Source of the DNA: Anaspis maculata
Taxonomy: Eukaryota; Arthropoda; Insecta; Coleoptera; Scraptiidae
Length of the DNA stretch: 64,000 nucleotides
Direction of reading: 5' to 3'
NCBI GenBank assembly: GCA_949128115.1
Contig: OX421961.1
Span: forward strand, 50,702,171-50,766,170
Positions 1-11,001 of the stretch are shown piece after piece. The position numbers and the translations under genes were made by a program. Position 1 is the stretch's first letter. Each line of letters begins with the position of its first letter. The notes under the pieces were generated by a model. That model was not told where the DNA came from, searched no databases, and was given only the letters and a program-made list of their open reading frames with translations.

Positions 1-651
1 ACTCATTTTTCTGGAAGTCCAGCAAAATATGTGTTGGAAAAAACTAGATCCAATCAAATATTCCATCTTTTTTTTCCCTTTTTTTGGCCCAAACTCTTGA
101 GCACATTATCTAAAAAAAAAACTACCTCAACTTTTTTTAATGCAAAAAAAATGGCGGGGCCTCAGCGACCTCTCCCCTCCTCCCCGGGATATATTTCCGT
201 CTGCAGCGCTTGCTCGCTTCGCTCGCATCGAGAATCCGGGCGTTCCGGTTCGTAAAAATTGAAATTTCGGCCACTGCCTTTTGGTGGAATTTGATTATGG
301 CGTTTCGCTCAGGACTTGGGAATTGCCTTTGCAGTCGAAAGGTTACAACTTCAAAAAAGCACACTTCCTAAGTTGTATGAAGACATCTGTAGCGTGGATT
401 GGGGCTTTTTGTGCACTTGTGAGGATCCTAATAGTGCGCATCAGTCACAACGTTTTATGACAAGCTGGATGAAGTGTATTGGATAGGCATATAGTACCAA
501 AAAAGGGAGAAACCGCAAAAGACGCGCCTGGGAGAGATACAAACGCACTCCCACTGTTGAAAATCACAAATTGATTTTTGTTTTGAAGACAATGCCCCCT
601 TACTGTCGTATCAGCGAATTTCATAGGGATACACTATGCAGGTGAAACGTG
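1..651. other. No gene recognised
   Basis: Reading both strands I see no recognisable exon or repeat boundary. Positions 150-250 are relatively CpG-rich but carry no coding signature. The overlapping short open frames on both strands there have no recognisable domain. Confidence 0.5.
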
Positions 652-834
652 AGATCAAAACTAATCCAAAAGCCTTTTGGTCGCATATCAATTCGAAAGT
701 GACAAAACTTTACCTTCCATCATGGTCTGCAATGGTACAGAATTACGTGATACCGCGGCGATAACTAATGCCTTCGCAAATTCATTTATAAAAAGTTTTT
801 CTCCTTCCAACAATAATGGTATTCCCCAGAATAG
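652..834 (+). pseudogene. Non-LTR retrotransposon fragment (region just before the RT domain)
   Basis: Two overlapping frames together read PKAFWSHINSK, then LPSIMVCNGTELRDTAAITN and FANSFIKSFSP. This is the pattern of the linker between endonuclease and reverse transcriptase in CR1/Jockey-type elements (a K-FW-x-I-x-S-K start, a LP-S-M-NG centre, a FA-x-F-x-S-x-F-S end). A frameshift lies near position 700, so it is dead. A reverse-transcriptase fragment of the same kind lies 200 bp away on the opposite strand, so the locus is rearranged. The family match is from memory of the pattern; no search was run. Confidence 0.55.
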
Positions 835-1008
835 TCCAACAGACAACAGGACCTCCTTTTCCTTCAGCTATAATCAAATTTTTATAAGGCAGAGGTTATG
901 CCATCACTCAGGAATACACCTTTCGAAGCAGCCTATACCCGCCCAGATCAGATTTTATTCCGGCTTTTCTATCGAAAGACTGCGCAAGCGGTTTCTTTGC
1001 CCATCTTG

Positions 1009-1300
1009 GTCTATAATTTTCTTTTAGTTTTCTCTTGCCTTTTTTGAAGACGGGTTTTACTACCGACAGTTTCAATGATTCTGGGAATGCACCTTCACTG
1101 AAGGAAGTGTTGATAAGATGTGTGATTGGTTTCATCAAAAAGACTTGAAAATCCTTGAGAGTGTTGACTCCGAGGTTGACTCCATCACATCCATGCGATT
1201 CTTCTTTAGGAATTTAAAAACTCTTATAACGTCAGCTTCATCTAAGGGAAAAATCATCGCGGATTTTGGATTTCTTTGTATTGTATTTAGTGTCACGTTT
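1009..1300 (-). pseudogene. Non-LTR retrotransposon reverse-transcriptase fragment
   Basis: The minus strand encodes FPLDEADVIRVFKFLKKNR, then after a frameshift near 1187 DGVNLGVNTLKDFQVFLMKP, then ITHLINTSFSEGAFPESLK, VVKPVFKKG and NYRP. This is the conserved start of the RT domain of CR1/Jockey-type elements: the helix before the DG(I/V)N motif, the I-x-H-x-I-N-x-S-x-x-x-G-x-F-P-x-x-L-K block, the K-P-x-F-K-K-G block and NYRP. The catalytic YADD region is absent. Similarity stops at about 1009, where the sequence no longer follows the RT pattern. It is a truncated, frameshifted remnant in inverted orientation to the fragment at 652-834. Confidence 0.7.
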
Positions 1301-1433
1301 ACTGGAGAAAAAGTTTTAGATACTTTTTTTTCAATAGGTATGTATGGGGCATGATAGATGAAGAAATGCTTCCAACTGTTCTGAATAACGTATGGTTCGA
1401 AACATACAAACATACGGCCGAACGCATCAGCTG

Positions 1434-1820
1434 CAGTGATGTAAAATACCTGGGTTTTTATATCTAAGGGTAAATACCCAGGTAAATACCGAGTATTTAC
1501 CCAAAATCGGGTCTCTAATAGGGTATCTATTTTCATCAATTTTTAATCACAAGTGGAGAAACAACAACAAACAATTATGATTTTTTGCTCACAGCAGCAA
1601 AATAATAATAAGTGCTTTGGAGGTTATGTTTATAAAGCTTTGGAACTTGGAAAAAGAAATCATTTAACCTTCAACCGTCAACACTGCCAACAGAGCTGTC
1701 AACAATGTCAACTTTTCTGTCAAACTGGGTAGGGTGGGTGAATATCGCTCGGGAAAATACCGGGTAAATACCCGATTTATATTTACCCACCTACCCGGTA
1801 AATACCCGACTACATCACTG
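1434..1820. mobile_element. Short hAT-type DNA transposon (MITE), 387 bp
   Basis: Terminal inverted repeats CAGTGATGTA and TACATCACTG bound the element. It is flanked by a perfect 8 bp direct duplication ATCAGCTG at 1426-1433 and 1821-1828. An 8 bp target duplication with CA-beginning ends is the hAT signature. The outer parts are built from many variants of a GGGTAAATACC word in both orientations. There is no coding capacity, so it is non-autonomous. Confidence 0.85.
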
Positions 1821-1938
1821 ATCAGCTGTTAACGAAATACGGTTTTTTGTGCTCTTGTTAGATCTATCGATAGTGGCAGTCTGAACGACTGTGTGAGAAG
1901 TTACAAAATAAGTCTGATAGGTAGGTGAGTATACTTGC

Positions 1939-2230
1939 TTAAGGACGGAGTTATATCGGTGAAATAAGCGTTGTGGAATCAATAATCCCTGTGGGTTCAT
2001 TCCTTGACAGAATCTTACCATTTAGGTTTCTCTCGAAAGCTACAAGGATGCAATTATTCATCCAAAAATAAAAAAAGGTATTTTTCGATTTTGGGAATGC
2101 CAATGGGCTCAAACCAAAGTGCATCCTTGTAGCTTTCGGAAGAAACCTAAATGGTGACATTCTGTCAAGAAATAAACCCACAGGGATCTATTCCGCAACC
2201 CTTATCTTACCAATTCAACTCCGTCCTTAA
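1939..2230. mobile_element. Palindromic TTAA-type MITE, copy 1 of 4
   Basis: The element is almost completely palindromic. It begins TTAAGGACGGAGTT and ends AACTCCGTCCTTAA, with arms of about 130 bp around an AT-rich centre. The TTAA at each end fits a piggyBac-type target duplication. Related copies lie at 30871-31141, 48900-48995 and 57861-58130, so this is a real family and not a chance hairpin. Confidence 0.8.
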
Positions 2231-2979
2231 ACCGAAAGAGTTGCTCTCCGCACCAATTGAAAAAAAAAACGCGCAATCCAATCGCAGTGCAACTCTTACA
2301 CAAGGAGACTAATGATCTATTTTCTAAATGATAAAGAAGGTAACAGTCGAACACAATAATTTTTGATTTTGTCCAAAGTTTTTCATTGCTTCGGTGAGAA
2401 AGCGAGACTGTCTGGGGGGGGGGGCTATAGCCCCCTAGCCCCCCCCTTGGCTGCGCCACTGACTGAGACTCACGCAAGTGAAGGCATACTTACTTGTTTC
2501 TGCTTCATTCGTCAACATTGTATCTGAAAAATCAGTTGAACCCTTCAAAGCCAGTCAAATTAGGCAAACATCGGCCAAAACCGGAAATAAATTCGGAAGT
2601 TGACAAAATTTGATGGATCGATACAGAATTCAATGTAAATAACATCTACCTACCTTTGTTTGCTGATTTTACATCGTGAATGAGATATAAATGGGGGTAT
2701 TTCAATCTCACAACGATAGTAGCAGGAGAAGTAGGCACCAGGTAATATTTGCTTTCTGAATAAAGCAATATTTGTTTTCTGGATATCACTCTCGAATGAA
2801 AATGATGCAGCTCCAATGAAAGATAATAATGAAGTGAATTACGTATGTACTGTTTGTTTCTTTCATTTTTTTATGGATCACCACACTTCCTTGTAATCCA
2901 AACTCATCAAAATTTGTTTTCATTTTTCTTATTTGTTATTCTTTTGTTGCTTGCAGAATAAAGACGTTATTATTTTGTT

Positions 2980-3100
2980 GGTGTTGTGCTGGAACACTGG
3001 CCCTACGGCACAGGCGGCTTGCTGTGGTGCGAGCGCCCCTGGGTTTGATTCCCGGTTTTGGTGGTGGGTGGTTTGTGTTGGCAATGTAACAATGATTAAG
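2980..3100 (+). mobile_element. tRNA-derived SINE fragment
   Basis: A tRNA-like body ends in the B-box-like word GGGTTTGATTCCC at 3040-3052, followed by a GGT/TGTG-rich tail containing TTTGTGTTGGC. The same layout recurs at 21945-22085 (+) and 38645-38760 (-). No cloverleaf could be completed, so it is a SINE and not a tRNA gene. Confidence 0.5.
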
Positions 3101-6097
3101 AAGTAAAAAAGTCCAAATCATAGCAAAACAATTTCAATTTCATGTTTGTTTACTATAGAATAATATTATTACTTATACAGTTTTACTGCAGTCAACAAAT
3201 CTTTCCGCGCACGTTATGAAAACTTTTACCGCCTCAGCAGATCAATTAGCTACAGGTAGCGCCGGTTAATAAATGACAACGCAAGTTTGCTGACATTAAA
3301 ATTAATTAATCACTCAAGCCTACACAGTTCTCACCCTTTGATCAAGGATAATGGCAATCTCATGATCGATAACATAACGACGTGACGACCCCCTGGATAT
3401 ACAAAATAAGTATTACGTTGATGGAATATGTGATCAAATAAATTAATCCCTGCGACATAAGGGGAAAAAAGTGTCACTGCGATTAAATCGCTTTGTCATT
3501 ATCACAGAATTCTCGCGACTGATGTGCGTTATTAAAAACCGTCACGCAATCGATCAATACCACAAGTCTGATTTTTCGGTCGGCAAATATCTACCTAGCA
3601 ATTGGACCTATAATTTTCAATAGCAAAAATTATAAAAGTTGAGGTTGGCATTTTTCAACAGAATTTCAACTACAAAATAAACTATAACGTTTCCTTATCC
3701 GTTCTCGAACGTCAACCTGTTTAGGTGTAATTGTCTGCGGGGTAGATTATCCTCAAGATAAACTTGAGTGATCTCACCTAGACCTGTAGTTAAGATGGAC
3801 TACTAATCGCCATACCAAGTCGAACAACAAAATAATGTCGTTGCCATGGAAGTAGACGTCATCAGTGGGGTAGCAGCTTCTTGACTGTTCATGGAAGCTT
3901 AGAATTTGCATTGAAAAGTATTGATTCGACGGTATTTATCGAGGTATTTATAGATAAGTACAATAGTCATTCATAAAAAAAAGCCTCCGCAAGTTTCCGT
4001 TAGCGATAATTAGGCTTTTACATCGAAACGACTGGACAGGCTTGTTTGAAGAAAATATCGGAAGTAGAAGGTTTGAGAGCCACTGCTTAGCTGACGCCAA
4101 GCATCGCCGATGTTATTTCGCACGATTCTGTGTGGATAATCATGACGAGACTGACAGTCAAAAACAATTCATTATAAATGTTTCGCACAAGATATTTGCG
4201 TCAAATTCAAATTCGTCAAATCTGAATAATCTAGGATTGAATTTGATGATCAATTTTTCGTAGATACCTTAGCTGAAACAACACTGTCACACATCTCCAT
4301 GGTGTAAGTAGTTTTATCTTTAGGTAGTGTATAATGACTTCAATATGCATTCGTTCTCGGTGAATCAAGTGAGCTATTACCAACAAGTAACTAAAACGAG
4401 TCATTATAGGTACCTACAAGCCTCTCAGAATAGTCCATCTAGATTCTAGATTGACTGTTGCTTGATTTATTTGGCATATCCTTGCAATTTCCGTTTATGC
4501 CAAGCTCAAGCCGCATTTTACTCTAAGATAAAACGTCGTATAATCTCTCTCAGAATGACTAAACTGTCCACGACTCAAAATGTGTGGATGATTTGAATCG
4601 CTCCACGAAATAGGTATCTTTCACGAACTATGAACTGAATATTTTGATGGATGAGGTTCTGCAGTCCTTTAAAACTCCTTGAACCGCAGTCTTTTTGATG
4701 TGTATACCTAGGTATGCTATAGTCTTTCAGGATGCTTGCTCAATCCGGTCGATTTTCACTCATAACTTTCCAATTAAGTTTCCCCTTCAACCCTTCCCGA
4801 AGGGATGCTTAAATCAAAATCATTACTGGCGTCTCTGGATACTGCTGGGAAAGTTTTGTGTCGCCAACAAAATATTTTTTAACTTGAACTCGTGAACCGT
4901 GCATCCTACGAATAAATGCAACAGGCATAAAAGTAATGGCTTGAAAACGGTCTATCCAAATGTGCAAACAAGAATACGGCCGTATCACAATTTTTTTTTC
5001 TGACAGTTAAACCCTTCCCTTGGTTGAACCTACCCCAACTCCCTTCAACCTCGTCGTCACTGGTCAGATTTGTCTGAAATTTTGTCCTTGGATCTGCACA
5101 ATGAAGATACGTCCTTGCACCAGTTAATAAAATATCCAACGCATATTCGTAACAATAGGTATGTAACTGTGAACAGTCTATGAGTGAAAACGCGAAAAAA
5201 ACAGCATTTTTATTTCATTTTCCATTCATAATGTAATTATAATGTTTCGATTAGATTGTGAAAAAATGGTCAGGATATAACTTAATCATTAATCAAGCAT
5301 TGCTTATTTTTTACTGCAATTCAAAAATGGAGCTTTCATTGTGAATTATTCACTGACTTGTCTTGTCCTTCATGTTATTGAACACAACTCAAAATGAAAA
5401 GAATCTAGGAGTTACAACTACAAACGATATTCGCTTGCTTTCAATTTTGCTATCGATTATTAGTTCCGTGAATTCCATGGAGGAGATTGTTTTGATTGTT
5501 TTCTTCCAAGTCCTTATTCTTTGAATACTTGTATTGGCTTAGCACAATCAAACAAGGAACAAGTTCGGGTTTGCTCTTGCTCATCTTTTCTTTATTCATC
5601 AGGAGAGGAGTAACGAGTAACGATATTAATTATTGCTTGATAATAAGCAGGCCCTCTTGCATGAATTTCATTCTTATTTTTAGAAAACTTATTTGTAAAA
5701 TAATCAGAAAAGATGTTCACAAAAATGTCCGACAAAAAAATACCTGTAGGTATTACTTAGTTGAGAAAATGTGTTGATGCGAAGCAAACTGTTTCGTAAA
5801 ATCATGCATTCTAAGGTACTTACGACTACGAGCATTCTTTATAGCGCTAGGAGGTTGAGCTGACCACACCAGACTGGTGTCCAAAGGAACTACTTGTCAA
5901 AACAGTGTTCTGTTGATGTTGTTGAGAACTGTAAGAGTTACGGAGGAGGTAAGTAAATAAGGCAAATAATGGTAGTAATCAACTAGATTATTCTGATCAG
6001 TTAGCTTTTGATCTTTTTGTGCCTGCCAATTTGATTGGTACATAATGAATAGTTGTTGATAATGTTACGTATCACGTATTTCGCGTACGGGTTCAAT

Positions 6098-6119
6098 TAT
6101 AATAATAATAATAATAATT
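6098..6119. repeat. (TAA)n microsatellite
   Basis: About seven uninterrupted TAA/AAT units. Confidence 0.9.
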
Positions 6120-6321
6120 GAGACGATCGTTTTAAAACACGCACTATTTACTACTGCGTACTACAATAAATACGACACGCCAACAATTATTTAGTCTCTA
6201 ATTCTTTAGTCTCTAATGCTATTGTGTGACGTATACGCGGAAAGAAATAGTGCGACGCAATAAAATTATTATCTTGGAATCGAGACGAATTCCATCATTC
6301 GTTCTCACGTAGTTATAGTAA

Positions 6322-6852
6322 GGGAGACGGACGCGGTTTTGGTACCCCTATCGAGTTATGTGTAGAGACTATCATCTATGTATCGAGAAAATGTGTAACC
6401 ATGAAATGGCATCCTGCCGGAAATGCAATTGATTTATTAATTTAAAAACTGTAGAATACAACCTTCAATATTCTTGCTAACAAATGTCAGTCACATTCGA
6501 GGTCACATTGTTGATGGCACACAACAATCACCCCTTTCACGGACAACTGCCAGAAACTCATCTAGTTTTGCGTATGCGTAACGATAGTTGCTTAGCAGCA
6601 CCATGTAAGCTTTGACAGTGGCGCGTGAAAGGGGTTATTGTTGTGTGCCATCAACAATGTGACTGACATTTGTTGACAAAAATTTTTAAGGTTGTATTCT
6701 ACAATTTTTAAATCATTCAATTAATTGCATTTCCGGCAGGATTCACTTAGGCAGGATTGCCATTCCATGGTTGCACATATTATTTTCTCGATACATAGAT
6801 GATAGTCTCAAAACATAACTCGATCGGGGTACTGAACATGCGCCCGTCTCCC
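6322..6852. mobile_element. Inverted-repeat transposon, about 530 bp
   Basis: The left arm (6322-6548) starts GGGAGACGGACGCGGTTT and is matched in reverse complement by the right arm (about 6625-6852), which ends ATGCGCCCGTCTCCC. Shared blocks include CGAGTTATGTGTAGAGACTA versus its variant with TTTTGAG, and TTGTTGATGGCACACAACAA. The divergence between arms (point changes, an extra AGGCAGG block) shows an old copy. There is no transposase frame inside. Confidence 0.75.
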
Positions 6853-8798
6853 GGACTATTACCTGTTTTGTTACCAACAAAAGTCTAGAAAAAGATCTAG
6901 TCGTACACAGGAAAAACTGAAAAAAGAACAATAACCGATTCTGTTTGACTATTCCCATCACAGCCACAAAAAGCAGAACATTCAAGATGCATGTAATTTA
7001 TGACATCTACAACAGCTAGAGCAGCCCATTTCACAACTGCAGACTTTTTACAGACATTTTATATCTTCAGACTCTGAAATCAGGGGTAGTGTCGTCCATT
7101 TGGGTTGCTAACCAGATTCCGCAGATTGGACCCCAGTCCTCTGGATTTGGCAGATCCATGTTTTTTTTCAACGCTTGTCCTCAAACATTTATGCTATTTG
7201 ATAAGCGGTTCGATGCAGGTGGAGTATCAGTGTATCAACAGAGCTCGGTGGGATGGTCTATATAGATTTTTTTTTCGTGAAAAATAGCTCATGCGCTTCA
7301 TCTACCTTCAACGTTTGGGTTGTGCAATCGTAGGTATAAACTGACAACAAATGTCTCCATGCTAGCAGGTGAAGCTTCAGCAACATTTCTATCTGCAAGT
7401 GCCAAGAAACCCACTGTTGCTTCAGGTATTGCTGACCAAATCTCCCATTCCCTCTTCTTTGCACGTCCACTAAACGACATTGTGTCGCATACTGTGACGA
7501 CAGCATCAAAACACGGCAAAGCTTTTTCTTTGCTTGAACCGATGGCTTAGCAACTCTATAATGTATATATTGGAATACATAGGTATTTCAAGTATCCACA
7601 TTTCCTCTAAGGACAGATCACGGCAAGCTGCAACAGCAATTACCACAATATCTTGTGACGCGCAGCATCAACAACTTTAGATGGACACGATTGGAAGGAT
7701 GTATAGCGTGTAGAAATAGTCCGGCGGCTTAGTAGATGGATCATGCACTTTGTGCCGAAGCCTATCTTATTTTATTTTTGTGAAATATGGTTAAGAATGA
7801 AAGTTTTGAGGGGTGGAGCCATTCTCAATTTTTACCAGGGGGGGAGGGGGAGGGGGTTGTTCTGCCTTTTTGGGGGCTTTTTGGACCTTTTCTTTTGCAC
7901 TCGATGTTGTAAGCGAAAGCAAGGTGTTTTATAGATCTGTGATATATCTGGATTTTTTTAAGTGGTGTAGCCACCCCCTCCCTCTCTTGGGAGGGGGCTG
8001 GGGGGCTCAAGTTGACACATGTGGCCGATTTTCACTTTTTCTTTGATTTCGAACTAATACCGGCAAGTTTGGTATCGTTTCCGACTAAATCACAACTTCT
8101 GAACTTAACCATGACTTGGAAAAATCGATAGCAACAAGTTTAAACGAGTTGTGCAGAGAATATCATGTTTTTTTGTGCTCCTTTTTGAAGACATTTTTTG
8201 AGGGGGTTTTAGACATTTGTGGCTGAATTCCATTTCAGGTGTATTATTTTGAACTATTTTGCGCCTAAAGGACGTATTTTAGCACAGGCTTTTGTTTTAG
8301 GAAAAAATTTGAAAAAAATAATTTATGAACTTGTTTTGAGCAAATTTTTTCATAATTCAACAACGTCTGAAAGGTTATGAACGAGGTTATAAAAGTTTAT
8401 AATTGTGGTCTGTAGTGTTCTTAAGGAGTTCTGCGGGTTGGGGAGGAACCATAATCCCAGAGGACGGGAGCCTTGATAGGGGTGTAGAATCTGAGGGGCG
8501 GGAGGGGTGAAAATTTTCACTCAAAATTCATGAACGGGCTAGAAACAATCTTTGTTTTGTTTTTCTGTTTCTGTTTATTTCGCTAAAATTGATCTTAAAC
8601 AAAACTCAAGGGAAGGAGGGGGGAGAATCTTTCAATTTTGGGCTTGTTGTCTATTCAGAGTTCGCTGCTGCAGCAACACTAGCGGCAGTAACTTGAATTT
8701 TGCGTGGGTTTTGCAGGGATGATTGGACACTTCCACTAGGTCTGTGCACCATCGAACCTTCGAGCAGGGAAAGAAGTAAAGAACCCTCAGATTCGTGG

Positions 8799-8821
8799 TT
8801 CGGCCTTTTGGGCCTCATCAG
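8799..8821 (-). ncRNA. Hammerhead-ribozyme-like core (degenerate?)
   Basis: On the minus strand the sequence reads CTGATGA, then a 13 nt stem-loop of GGCC, CAAAA and GGCC, then GAA. This is the hammerhead catalytic core layout CUGANGA / stem II / GAA, with a perfect 4 bp stem II. The base after GAA is C where natural ribozymes usually have A, so a deletion may have inactivated it. A short CC/GG stem III is possible, but I cannot build a convincing stem I. Penelope-like retroelements are known to carry minimal hammerheads of this form. Confidence 0.35.
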
Positions 8822-9050
8822 TAAGGGAAGAATCTTCAAGCAAGGATGCTCGATTTTACACAAACCCGACGGGATATCTACTTTAAATAATCGTACACGC
8901 AGTGGGATTATTAATCGACACCTCCTGATGGTAGAACAGTGAACAATAAAAAAAAAATGACGCGAGAATTTTAGCCCCATAATTTGATGCCTTCACCATG
9001 CAGGCTAAAAGAACACAGCTTCGCACCAGGCACTACTCACGTCCAGTCAC

Positions 9051-9071
9051 CACTACCACCACCACCACCAC
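9051..9071. repeat. (ACC)n microsatellite
   Basis: A run of CAC/ACC trinucleotides inside the spacer of the large foldback element. Confidence 0.85.
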
Positions 9072-11001
9072 GGTGAGGACTACGACTTATTTTGACTTTT
9101 GCCGCGATTATGTGTAGGTATGAAAATGAGATTTTCTTTGTTCATAATTTATGAAATTGAATTCTGTGTGGGCTTTGCGAAGATGATTGGACATTTTCAT
9201 CAGATCTGTGCGCCTTTGAACGCCCAACAACATCAGCAACAATTTTTTTACACATACATAATTTGAAAAACTGTATTGAAAGAACGGCAGCTGATCCATC
9301 AAGCTTTCTTCTTAAAAACCTCGTTAAAAACACATCGACAAAAGCTTAAAATATAAAAAGAAACTCAACTGTGCTCTGTATTTTATATATGGAAAAGCGT
9401 TCAATTATTCTTTTTGCATCCACTGCAAACCATGAGATAGCCGACAAGCTCGAAATGAAGAAAAAAATCAATCCCCTAACGAAATTGGAAAACGCCTCTG
9501 CTGCTTGAAAGCTCCTAGACTTGTTGCTAAATAAAAAACGCATTCTCTACCGTCTATTCTCCTATGAAATGCATGAAAAGTATATGAAAAGCTCTGAATA
9601 AAAAAAAAACTGCCGAACCTCTTATCTGAACCACTTACCTCTCCCAATCAATGAAGAATGGGAATGCACCTATATATCGAAATCCTTCTACAAGATTACA
9701 TATCATACAAATATTTTGCCTCCTATGTTGATATATGTTACAACAAAAGTAGCCATCAAGGTCGAGATCAGAAATCTTCCCCCCTACTAGCCCCCTTCAA
9801 GAAGATGAGAGTGATTACAACAAAAACAGCTAGCAAGCCCGGAAGTAATCTCCTCTCCTTGAGATTGATGTGAGCCCAATTTCACCAACATACTCCAATA
9901 AGATCATGAAATCAGAAATCATGAAAGAATTTTCTCTTCATAAATTGCCTCTTCATGAATTACGAGTCCCTGCTTGAGCGTTCGATGGTGCAACAGACCT
10001 GGTGGAAAAATGTCCAATCACCCTTGCAAAACTTGGGTTGCTGCTGTTGCAGTAGCGATTTTCAAATAGTCACCAAGCCCAAAATTGACTCCCCCCGTTT
10101 GAGTTTGGTTTAAGACCAATTTCACAAAAATAAATAGGATCAGAAACCGTGAAAAGATTGTTTTTAGCCCGTACATGAATCATGAATGAAATATTTCACC
10201 CCCCTCCCCCTCAAATTCTACACCCCCATCAAGGGCGGCTCCCGCTCGCGGGAGCCCTCTTTGGGACTACGGTTTTTTCCACCCCCGCAGGACACTTCAA
10301 GAAGACCACAGACCACAACTATGAACTTTTATAACCTTTCAGACGTTGTTGGTGAATTATCAAAAAATTTGCTCAAAGTAAGTTTACAAAACATTTATTT
10401 TTATTTTTTCCAAAACAGAAGACTGTGCTAAAATACGTTCTATGGGCCCAAAATAGTTCAAAATAATAGACCTGAAATGGAATTCAACCACAAATGTCTA
10501 AAACCCCCTCAAAAAATGTCTTCAAATAGGAGCACAAAAAACATGAGTTTCTCTGCACAACTTGTTTAAACTTGTCGCTATCGGTTTTTTTGAGTCATGG
10601 TTGAGTTCAGAAGATATAATTTAGTCGGAAACGATACCAAACTTGCCGATATTGGTTCGAAATCAAAGAAAAAGTAAAAATCGGCCACATGTGTCAACTT
10701 GAGCCCCCCAGCCCCCTCCCAAGAGGGGAAGGGGTGGCTACACAGCTTAAAAAAATCCGGATATATTACAGATCTAGAAAACACCTTGCTTCCGCTTACA
10801 GCATCGAGTGCAAAAGAAAAGGTTTAAAAAACCCCCAAAAAGCCAGAACAACCCCCTCCTCCTCCCCCCCTGGTGAAAATTGAGAATGGCTCCACCCCTC
10901 AAAACTTTCGTTCCCTATCATATTTCACAAAAATAAAATAAAATTGGCTTCGGCACCAAATGCAGAATTCATTCTAAATATGGCTTTAAGCCGCCGGACT
11001 A

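Larger units (their letters stand above)
2231..6320. other. AT-rich non-coding stretch
   Basis: No exon was recognised. It holds a tRNA-derived SINE (2980-3100) and, at about 2400-2462, G/C homopolymer runs ending in the minus-strand word CAGTGGCGCAGCC, which looks like a single end of another hAT-like element. A TATAAATGGG box at 2684 lies about 60 bp before a potential splice donor (CACCAG|GTAATA, 2742). This could be a first exon but nothing links it to a gene. Confidence 0.4.
7717..11001. mobile_element. Large foldback element, about 3.3 kb with arms of about 0.8 kb
   Basis: The left end reads TAGTCCGGCGGCTTA (7717-7731) and the right end is its reverse complement TAAGCCGCCGGACTA (10987-11001). 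The arms match over roughly 7740-8520 and 10190-10980, for example TTTTGAGGGGTGGAGCCATT at the left and its complement near 10890. A second, inner inverted pair joins 8640-8760 to 9960-10080, and a direct copy of that inner block sits at 9150-9240. No transposase was recognised. The short frames inside are read equally well from either strand of the arms and look non-coding. A target duplication was not clear. Confidence 0.75.

Noticed and set aside
2675..2750. TATA box and first exon of an unseen gene
   Set aside because: TATAAATGGG and a donor exist, but no coding exon downstream can be joined to it; kept only as a remark.
7743..8046. G-rich frames encoding glycine-rich peptides
   Set aside because: They lie in the arm of the large foldback and have their mirror image at 10689-10883; not genes.
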